From Pelagovum pacificum (GTDB lineage: Bacteria; Pseudomonadota; Alphaproteobacteria; Rhodobacterales; Rhodobacteraceae), in assembly GCF_016134045.1 (NCBI RefSeq), contig NZ_CP065915.1:434001-498000 (forward strand): DNA of 64,000 nucleotides, given 5' to 3'. Every line of letters starts with the position of its first letter. Positions within the stretch are counted from its first letter, which is position 1. The translations under genes were made by a program, and so were the position numbers. Below the pieces are notes generated by a model. It saw nothing but the letters and a program-made list of their open reading frames with translations. It was not told the DNA's origin and made no database searches. Shown in pieces: positions 24,586-30,790 of the stretch.

Positions 24586-24995
24586 CAGAACGGCCGGAAG
24601 ACCACGGCCCAGAGGATGCCGATCACGGCAAGGACCGAGAGTTCGTTGAAGATGCGCAGGTACGTGTCGGACTCCCCGAACTTCCCGCGCCGGGCGCGCA
24701 GGACCAGCCGCCCGGTCCAGACATAATGGGCGACCAGCAGCGCCACGAGCGCGACCTTCAGGTACAGCCATCCCGGCCAGCCGATCCAGAAGCCGAGCGC
24801 CGTGCCGGTGATGATCGCGATCACGCCGAGACCGGCGGAGAACCGGTAGAGACGGATGGTCAGGTCGCCGGTCGGCCCGAACTCGCCCAAACGTGCATAT
24901 TCACGCTTCCAGTAGATCAGCGCGCGCGGCACCGCGAAGATACCCGTCATCCAGCCGAGGACGCAGAGCAGGTGTATGACCTTGATCCAGTTCAT
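24585..24995 (-). CDS. CopD/HemJ-superfamily small membrane protein
   Basis: A 136-residue protein with four helices: NWIKVIHLLCVLGWMTGIFAVPRALIYWKRE, then FSAGLGVIAIITGTALGFWIG, YLKVALVALLVAHYVWTGRLV and a C-terminal helix. The first helix (H..L.....W..G....PR..Y) resembles HemJ-type protoporphyrinogen oxidases and CopD proteins; the conserved His and Lys are present. Exact function is uncertain. It is coupled to the DUF599 gene. An upstream extension exists but the ATG at 24995 is where the conserved part begins. Confidence 0.75.
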   Translation of the reverse strand: MNWIKVIHLLCVLGWMTGIFAVPRALIYWKREYARLGEFGPTGDLTIRLYRFSAGLGVIAIITGTALGFWIGWPGWLYLKVALVALLVAHYVWTGRLVLRARRGKFGESDTYLRIFNELSVLAVIGILWAVVFRPF

Positions 24996-25077
24996 GGGGT
25001 CCAGTCTGTGCCCTTTGACGGACGCGGCGACAAGACGGATGATGCGGCAGGCGCAAGACCGGAACAACCTGTCGCAA

Positions 25078-25106
25078 TTGCATGTCGCATAAATTGGTAA
25101 TAAGAT
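25078..25106 (+). promoter_or_regulatory. Promoter of the glcDEF operon
   Basis: TTGCAT (25078-25083) and TAAGAT (25101-25106) are spaced 17 bp, 26 bp upstream of the glcD start. The -10 box lies inside the palindromic operator at 25093-25115. No other promoter-like pair was seen in the 136 bp between the divergent CopD-like gene and glcD. Confidence 0.6.
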
Positions 25107-25115
25107 TTTACCAAT
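25093..25115. promoter_or_regulatory. Perfect palindromic operator over the glcD -10 box
   Basis: ATTGGTAA-N7-TTACCAAT is a perfect 8-bp inverted repeat. It covers the -10 element, so a protein bound here would block transcription. Half-sites TTGGT/ACCAA are typical of FadR-subfamily GntR repressors; equally the T-N11-A geometry suits a LysR regulator. A related dyad with the same spacing lies before the FCD regulator at 13620-14390. Confidence 0.6.
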
Positions 25116-25131
25116 CTGTTGGAGGACCCTC

Positions 25132-26571
25132 ATGGAGATGCCTGTACCGAACGCCGCCCTGCTGGCGAAGAAGGCCGAGGTCGTGGCCCGGCTGCAGGCG
25201 GTTCTGCCCGAGGGCTCCGTGATCCATGACCCGGCCGAGACGCGCGCCTACGAGTGCGACGCGCTCACCGCCTACCGCTGCCCGCCGCTCTGCGCCGTGC
25301 TGCCCGGCTCGACCGAAGACGTCGCGGCGGTGCTGAAGGTCTGCTCCGAAGAGGGTGTGCCGGTGGTGCCGCGCGGGTCGGGCACGTCGCTCGCCGGCGG
25401 CGCGCTGCCGACGGAGGATTGCGTGATCCTCGGCGTGGCGCGGCTGAACGCGGTGCTCGAGACGGACTACGACAATCGCTTCATCAAGGTGCAGACCGGG
25501 CGGACCAACCTCTCCGTTACTGGTGCGGTGGAGGCCGACGGCTTCTTCTACGCGCCCGACCCGTCGTCGCAGCTGGCCTGCGCCATTGCTGGAAATATCG
25601 CGATGAACTCCGGCGGTGCGCATTGCCTGAAATACGGCGTGACGACGAACAACCTGCTCGGCGTGACGATGGTGCTGATGGATGGTACCGTCGTCGAGCT
25701 GGGCGGTGAGCACATGGATGCCGGCGGTCTCGACCTGCTCGGCGTGGTCTGCGGCAGCGAAGGGCAGCTCGGCGTCGTCACGGAGGCGACGCTGCGCATC
25801 GTGCCCAAGCCCGAGGGCGCGAAGCCGGTCCTGATGGGCTTCGCCAGCAACGAGGTCGCTGGCGCCTGCGTCAGCGACATCATCCGCGCCGGTGTGCTGC
25901 CGGTGGCCATCGAGTTCATGGATCGCCCCTGCATCCGCGCCTGCGAGGCGTTCGCCAGCGCCGGCTACCCCGATTGCGAGGCGCTGCTGATCGTGGAGGT
26001 CGAAGGCTCGGATGACGAGATCGCCGAACAGCTCGGCACCATTCTCGCCATCGCCCGCAGTCACGACCCGGTCGAGCTGCGCGAGGCGGCGGACGCGGAC
26101 GAGGCGGCGCGCATCTGGCTGGGCCGCAAGTCGGCCTTCGGTGCGATGGGGCAGATCAACGACTACATCTGCCTCGACGGCACGATCCCCGTTTCGCGCC
26201 TGCCCGAGGTGCTCGGCGGCATCCGAGAGCTGTCGGAGAAATACGGGCTCGAGGTCGCCAACGTCTTCCATGCGGGCGACGGCAACATGCACCCGCTGAT
26301 CCTGTTCAACGCGAATGCCGACGGTGAGCTCGCCAAGGCCGAAGAGATGGGGGCAGAGATCCTGACGCTCTGCGTCGAGGTCGGTGGCTGCCTGACCGGA
26401 GAGCATGGCGTCGGCGTGGAGAAGCGCGACCTGATGCTGGTGCAATACGATCCTGCCGATCTCGAAGCGCAGATGGCGGTGAAGGATGTGTTCGACCCGC
26501 AATGGCTGCTGAACCCGGCAAAGGTGTTCCCGCTGGCCTCGTCTGACGCCCGGCGGATGGCGGCCGAATGA
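25132..26571 (+). CDS. glcD: Glycolate oxidase, FAD-binding subunit GlcD
   Basis: A 479-residue FAD-linked oxidase. The PCMH FAD domain shows PRGSGTSLAGGALP and ACAIAGNIAMNSGGAHCLKYG, and the C-terminal FAD-oxidase domain has NVFHAGDGNMHPLILFN and GGCLTGEHGVGVEKRD. With GlcE and GlcF it oxidises glycolate to glyoxylate, passing electrons to the respiratory chain. GGAGG (25121-25125) 6 bp before the ATG fixes the start; a second in-frame ATG lies 6 bp later. First gene of glcDEF. Confidence 0.95.
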   Translation: MEMPVPNAALLAKKAEVVARLQAVLPEGSVIHDPAETRAYECDALTAYRCPPLCAVLPGSTEDVAAVLKVCSEEGVPVVPRGSGTSLAGGALPTEDCVILGVARLNAVLETDYDNRFIKVQTGRTNLSVTGAVEADGFFYAPDPSSQLACAIAGNIAMNSGGAHCLKYGVTTNNLLGVTMVLMDGTVVELGGEHMDAGGLDLLGVVCGSEGQLGVVTEATLRIVPKPEGAKPVLMGFASNEVAGACVSDIIRAGVLPVAIEFMDRPCIRACEAFASAGYPDCEALLIVEVEGSDDEIAEQLGTILAIARSHDPVELREAADADEAARIWLGRKSAFGAMGQINDYICLDGTIPVSRLPEVLGGIRELSEKYGLEVANVFHAGDGNMHPLILFNANADGELAKAEEMGAEILTLCVEVGGCLTGEHGVGVEKRDLMLVQYDPADLEAQMAVKDVFDPQWLLNPAKVFPLASSDARRMAAE

Positions 26572-26635
26572 GGGGGCTCTGCCCCCGATCGCCGGCGGCG
26601 ATCTCCCCCGGAATATTTGGAGCCCGAAGAAGACC
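26571..26635. repeat. AATATT-type intergenic repeat, copy 2
   Basis: The glcD-glcE gap contains AGGGGGCTCTGCCCCC, GATCGCC-GGC-GGCGATC, then TCCCCCGGAATATTTGGAGCCCGAAGA. It is an inverted copy of the element at 19331-19420. It fills the whole gap between two co-transcribed genes, and its end (GAAGAAGACC) forms the ribosome-binding region of glcE. Confidence 0.65.
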
Positions 26636-27730
26636 ATGAGACCTGCAAGCGAAGCGGAACTGTCGGCCCTGCTGGCCGAGGCAAACAGGCCCCTGCAGGT
26701 GCGCGGCGGCGGCACGCGCGGCATGACGTCGGGCGAGGGCGATGTCATCGAGACCGGCGGTCTGAGTGGCGTCACCCTTTATGAACCGGGCGCGCTGACG
26801 CTGGTGGTAAAGGCCGGTACGCCGCTGGAGGACGTCGAAGCCACGCTCGCCGCCGAGAACCAGTGTCTTGCCTTTGAGCCGATGGACCACCGGGCGCTGC
26901 TCGGCACCGACGGCGCGCCGACCATCGGCGGTGTCGTGGCAGCCAACATCTCGGGCCCGCGCCGCGTGCAGGTCGGGGCCTGCCGCGACTTCCTGCTGGG
27001 CGTGCGCTTCGTGGACGGGTCCGGCACGGTGATCCGCAACGGCGGGCGGGTGATGAAGAATGTCACCGGCTACGACCTGGCCCGGCTGATGGCCGGAAGC
27101 TACGGCACGCTCGGTGTACTGACCGAAGTGGCTCTGAAAGTGCTGCCGATGCCGGTGACGCAGGGCCTCGTCTCCATCGACGGCCTGTCGGTCACCGAAG
27201 CGGTGCGGGCGATGTCGGCGGCGCTCGGCTCTCCTTTCGAAGTGTCCGGCGCGGCGCGCCTCGCCTCGGGCACGACGATGCTCCGCGTCGAGGGCACCGA
27301 GGCGTCGGTCGCCTACCGCATGGGAAGGCTGGCCGAGCTGCTGTCGCCCTTCCGCCGGGTTTCGACCGGCGCAGGCGCCGACTGGACCCGCGTGCGCGAC
27401 GTCACCGACTGGGCGGGCGGCGCCGACGATGTCTGGCGCCTGTCCGTCAAGCCGTCGGACGCGCCGGGGCTGGTTGACCGCCTGCCGGACGGCGCGGAGG
27501 TGATGCTCGACTGGGGCGGCGGGCTGGTCTGGGTTGCCGTCGCACCCGGCACCGACCTGCGCGAGGCGCTCGGCCCGTTCCGGGGCCATGCGACGCGGGT
27601 GCGTGGCAGCGGACCGAGTCCGCGCTTCCAGCCCGAAGCACCGGCGGTCGCGAAGCTCTCCGACGGGCTGCGCCGCCGCTTCGATCCGCGCGGCATCCTC
27701 AATCCCGGCCTGATGGCCGCCACGGCCTGA
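26636..27730 (+). CDS. glcE: Glycolate oxidase subunit GlcE
   Basis: A 364-residue second FAD-binding subunit of glycolate oxidase, related to GlcD but shorter. The PCMH domain shows LQVRGGGTRGM, TIGGVVAANISGPRRVQVGACRD, LLGVRFVDGSGTVIRNGGRVMKNVTGYD and YGTLGVLTEV. The C-terminus FDPRGILNPGLMA is typical of the family. It starts at the ATG at 26636 immediately after an intergenic repeat. The gap to glcF is 15 bp. Confidence 0.93.
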   Translation: MRPASEAELSALLAEANRPLQVRGGGTRGMTSGEGDVIETGGLSGVTLYEPGALTLVVKAGTPLEDVEATLAAENQCLAFEPMDHRALLGTDGAPTIGGVVAANISGPRRVQVGACRDFLLGVRFVDGSGTVIRNGGRVMKNVTGYDLARLMAGSYGTLGVLTEVALKVLPMPVTQGLVSIDGLSVTEAVRAMSAALGSPFEVSGAARLASGTTMLRVEGTEASVAYRMGRLAELLSPFRRVSTGAGADWTRVRDVTDWAGGADDVWRLSVKPSDAPGLVDRLPDGAEVMLDWGGGLVWVAVAPGTDLREALGPFRGHATRVRGSGPSPRFQPEAPAVAKLSDGLRRRFDPRGILNPGLMAATA

Positions 27731-27745
27731 GCGACAAGGACAGAC

Positions 27746-29071
27746 ATGCAGACGACCTTCACCGACGCGCAGCTCGCCGATCCGGATTTCGCCCGGTCCA
27801 ACCAGATCCTGCGGGCCTGCGTCCATTGCGGCTTCTGCACGGCCACCTGTCCGACCTACCAGGTGCTCGGCGACGAGCTCGATTCCCCGCGCGGGCGCAT
27901 CTACCTCATCAAGGACATGCTGGAGAACGAGCGCGTCCCGGACGAGACGACGGTGAAGCACATCGACCGGTGCCTGTCCTGCCTCGCCTGCATGACGACC
28001 TGTCCGTCGGGCGTGCACTACATGCACCTCGTCGACCACGCCCGCGCCTATATCGAGGAGAACTACGAACGCCCGCGGCGGGAGCGCGCGTTGCGCTGGA
28101 TGCTGGCGCGCATCCTGCCGCACCCGCGTCGGTTCCGGCTGGCCCTGCTGGCGGCGAAGGTCGGGCGGCCATTCCGGGCGCTGATGCCCGACGCGCGGCT
28201 GAAGGCGATGCTCGACATGGCACCGAAGCGCATCCCGCCGGTGTCGCGCAACGACGATCCGCAGGTCTTCCCGGCCGAGGGCGAACGACTGCGCCGCGTC
28301 GCGCTGATGACCGGCTGCGCACAGCGTGCGCTGAACACCGATATCAACGACGCCACCATCCGGCTGCTGCGCCGCATGGGGTGCGAGGTGGTGGTGGCCG
28401 AGGGCGCGGGCTGCTGCGGCGCGCTGACCCATCACATGGGCAAGACCGACGAGTCCCACGCCTCTGCCGAGCGCAACATCCGCGCCTGGACCCGCGAGAT
28501 GGACGGCGAGGGGCTCGACGCCATCGTCATCAACACCTCGGGCTGCGGGACGACGGTGAAGGACTACGGCCACATGTTCCGCGAGGGGCCGCTCGCGGCC
28601 CAGGCGAAGAAGGTGTCCGACCTCGCGCTCGACATCTCCGAACTGCTGGCGAAGATCGACCTGCCGGAGGGGGCCGGCAAGGAGATGAAGGTCGCCTATC
28701 ACTCCGCCTGCTCCCTGCAACACGGACAGAAGGTGAAGGCCGCGCCGAAGCAGTTGCTGGCGAAGGCCGGGTTCACGGTGCTGGAACCGGCGGATGCGCA
28801 CCTCTGCTGCGGCTCGGCGGGGACCTACAACCTGATGCAGCCGGAGATCTCGGCCAAGCTGAAGGCGCGCAAGGTGGCGACGCTCGAGGCGCTGACGCCG
28901 GACGTCATCGCGGCGGGCAACATCGGCTGCATGATGCAGATCGGCGGCGGAACGGTCGTGCCGGTCGTGCACACGGTCGAGCTGCTCGACTGGGCGACCG
29001 GCGGACCGAAGCCCCCGGCGATGTGCGGTGAATCGGCCACGGTGACGCCCGAAGTGCCGCGGCTCCGCTAG
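27746..29071 (+). CDS. glcF: Glycolate oxidase iron-sulfur subunit GlcF
   Basis: A 441-residue protein with two 4Fe-4S clusters near the N-terminus (CVHCGFCTATCPTYQ at about residues 28-42 and CLSCLACMTTCPSG at about 78-91) and two CCG domains, GAGCCGALTHHMG and HLCCGSAGTYN, for quinone-side chemistry. It carries electrons from GlcD/GlcE to the membrane. Last gene of the operon; a separate protease gene follows after 64 bp. Confidence 0.95.
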   Translation: MQTTFTDAQLADPDFARSNQILRACVHCGFCTATCPTYQVLGDELDSPRGRIYLIKDMLENERVPDETTVKHIDRCLSCLACMTTCPSGVHYMHLVDHARAYIEENYERPRRERALRWMLARILPHPRRFRLALLAAKVGRPFRALMPDARLKAMLDMAPKRIPPVSRNDDPQVFPAEGERLRRVALMTGCAQRALNTDINDATIRLLRRMGCEVVVAEGAGCCGALTHHMGKTDESHASAERNIRAWTREMDGEGLDAIVINTSGCGTTVKDYGHMFREGPLAAQAKKVSDLALDISELLAKIDLPEGAGKEMKVAYHSACSLQHGQKVKAAPKQLLAKAGFTVLEPADAHLCCGSAGTYNLMQPEISAKLKARKVATLEALTPDVIAAGNIGCMMQIGGGTVVPVVHTVELLDWATGGPKPPAMCGESATVTPEVPRLR

Positions 29072-29135
29072 GGGTCCGCCGCATTCCTGCCGCAATTCGC
29101 CGGTAGCTGCGACGCATCCCGAGCGGAGCTCATCC

Positions 29136-29951
29136 ATGCGTTTCAGACTGGCTGCACTGCTGTGCCTCGTCGCGTCCCTTGCCACGGCACAGGAGACGGA
29201 CCTTCTCGCCCTGCGGACCCTCGACGCCGCGCGCGGCTACGAAGCGGTCGGCCGGATCGAGATCGACGGACGTGGCTTCTGCACCGGCGCGCTGATCGAG
29301 GAGGACCTCGTCCTCACGGCCGCGCACTGCCTCTACGATCAGGACAATGGCGAGCGGATCGATCCGACGAAGCTGGAGTTTCTCGCCGGTCTGCGCGACG
29401 GACGGGCGCTGGCCTACCGCGGCGTGCGGCGGGCGATCCACCCTGACTCCTATGTCTACAGTGGCACCGCGACGCTCGATAACGTCGCGCTGGACATCGC
29501 GCTGCTCGAGCTCGACCAGCCGATCCGATCCACCCAGATCGTGCCCTTCGACCTCGGCGCGGAGCCGCGTATCGGGGAGCCGGTGAGCGTCGTCTCTTAC
29601 GCCCTCGACCGGGCGGAGGCACCGTCGCTTCAGGAGACCTGCGACGTCATGGGCTCGCAGGACCGGATCCTCGTGATGACCTGCAACGTCGATTTCGGCT
29701 CGTCCGGCGCGCCGGTGTTCAGCATCGCCGGTGGCGCGCCCCGGATCGTGTCCGTCGTGTCGGCCAAGGCGCAGGTCGACGAGGGCCGGGTCGCGCTTGG
29801 CATGGCCATCGACCAGCCGCTGCGCGCGCTGCGCACGTCGCTCCTCAGCGGGGGTGGCGATTACGGCGGCGTCGAGCAGTCCCGCATCCGGGTTATCCGG
29901 CCGGGCGAGGCCGATGGTTCCGACACCGGTGCGAAGTTCCTCCGGCCCTGA
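29136..29951 (+). CDS. Exported trypsin-like serine protease
   Basis: A 271-residue protein with a signal peptide ending SLATAQ (cleavage at about residue 19). The S1 triad is visible: His in VLTAAHCLYD, Asp in NVALDIALLEL, and Ser in VDFGSSGAPVF. Cysteines in GFCTGALI and TAAHC probably form a disulfide, and two more near the active Ser form a second. The nucleophile region reads GSSGAP rather than GDSGGP, as in some bacterial V8-like proteases. It acts in the periplasm or outside. Target unknown. Confidence 0.88.
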   Translation: MRFRLAALLCLVASLATAQETDLLALRTLDAARGYEAVGRIEIDGRGFCTGALIEEDLVLTAAHCLYDQDNGERIDPTKLEFLAGLRDGRALAYRGVRRAIHPDSYVYSGTATLDNVALDIALLELDQPIRSTQIVPFDLGAEPRIGEPVSVVSYALDRAEAPSLQETCDVMGSQDRILVMTCNVDFGSSGAPVFSIAGGAPRIVSVVSAKAQVDEGRVALGMAIDQPLRALRTSLLSGGGDYGGVEQSRIRVIRPGEADGSDTGAKFLRP

Positions 29952-29981
29952 CGGATCGCGTCGAAATCGTGCTCGGGACGT

Positions 29982-30010
29982 CTTGATCCCGGGGTTGTCG
30001 CTCCCCAGAT
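29982..30010 (+). promoter_or_regulatory. Predicted sigma-32 (RpoH) promoter of the hsp20 gene
   Basis: CTTGAT (29982-29987) and CCCCAGAT (30003-30010) are spaced 15 bp, close to the heat-shock consensus CTTGAA-N(11-17)-CCCCATNT. Transcription would begin near 30017 and give a leader of about 90 nt. Confidence 0.5.
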
Positions 30011-30017
30011 ACCTCTC

Positions 30018-30106
30018 GCAGGACGCCTGAACGGGTCCTGTTTCAATGGCCGCTCCCGACGCTGGGAGGGCTCAACATAGTGGTATCGCTCAACGGAGGA
30101 TAATCC
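30018..30106 (+). ncRNA. ROSE-like RNA thermometer in the hsp20 leader
   Basis: The leader can form three hairpins in series: GGAC...GTCC (30021-30038), CTCCC-gacgct-GGGAG (30053-30068), and a last one where AUCGCUC (30085-30091) pairs with GAGGAU (30096-30101) around an AACG loop. G88 of the first strand is left as a bulge opposite the Shine-Dalgarno, which is the signature U(U/C)GCU-to-AGGA pairing of ROSE elements. At low temperature the Shine-Dalgarno is masked; heating melts the weak hairpin and lets ribosomes in. Confidence 0.65.
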
Positions 30107-30577
30107 ATGCGTACGTTCGACCTTGCCCCGCTTTATCGCGGTTCCGTCGGCTTCGACCAGATCGCCGACATGATGGACCGGGTGCTCAGCACCGACACCG
30201 GCGGGCAGACCTACCCCCCTTACAACATCGAGAAGACGGCCGAGGACGGCTGGCGCATCTCGATCGCCGCTGCCGGGTTCTCCGACGAGGATCTCAGCGT
30301 GGAAGTGCGTGAGAACGCCCTGCTCGTCACCGGCCGCAAGTCCGAAGAAGCGGGTGAGCGCAAGTACCTGCACCGCGGCATCGCCACGCGCGCCTTCGAG
30401 CGTCGCTTCACGCTCGCCGACCACGTTCGCGTCCTTGGCGCCAGCCACGTCGACGGCATGCTGCACATCGACCTGAAGCGCGAAGTGCCCGAAGCGCTGA
30501 AACCCCGCCGTATCGCGATCACGAAATCCGGCTCCGAGACCGAGACGGAAGTCGTCGACTCGACACCCGTGAACTGA
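30107..30577 (+). CDS. Small heat-shock protein Hsp20 (IbpA-like)
   Basis: A 156-residue alpha-crystallin family chaperone. The crystallin domain (about residues 38-130) has YNIEKTAEDGWRISIAAAGFSDEDLSVEVRENALLVTG, HRGIATRAFERRFTLADHV and DGMLHIDLKREVPE; residues 138-142 read RIAIT, where the I-x-I contact usually lies. It holds unfolded proteins in a refoldable state. Its leader carries a ROSE-type thermometer and an RpoH-like promoter, so expression should be doubly heat-controlled. Confidence 0.95.
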   Translation: MRTFDLAPLYRGSVGFDQIADMMDRVLSTDTGGQTYPPYNIEKTAEDGWRISIAAAGFSDEDLSVEVRENALLVTGRKSEEAGERKYLHRGIATRAFERRFTLADHVRVLGASHVDGMLHIDLKREVPEALKPRRIAITKSGSETETEVVDSTPVN

Positions 30578-30606
30578 GACCGGTGAACTGAACATCGAAA
30601 CCAGAG

Positions 30607-30626
30607 CCAGCCGGCAGCTGGTTTCG
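30607..30626 (+). terminator. Possible terminator after hsp20
   Basis: CCAGC-CGGCA-GCTGG followed by TTTCGG lies 30 bp after the hsp20 stop. The stem is only 5 bp but the position is right; the T run is short. Confidence 0.35.
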
Positions 30627-30711
30627 GTCGGGGTCGGGGGGAAACCTCCGGCCCTTTTGCATTTCCGACCTGTCATGCGGAGCGCGCTGGCGCGCGCCCC
30701 GGGAAGGGGGC

Positions 30712-30776
30712 TGTCTGCCCCCTCTTGGCCTTCGGCCAATTCACCCCCGAGAATATTTGCCGGCCCGAAGAAGGGC
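30712..30776. repeat. AATATT-type intergenic repeat, copy 3
   Basis: AAGGGGGCTGTCTGCCCCC, TTGGCC-TTC-GGCCAA, then TTCACCCCCGAGAATATTTGCCGGCCCGAAGA lie in the 213-bp gap between hsp20 and the 3' end of polA. It is a diverged third member of the family at 19331-19420 and 26571-26635. Confidence 0.55.
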
Positions 30777-30790
30777 AGGGCCGCGCCTCT

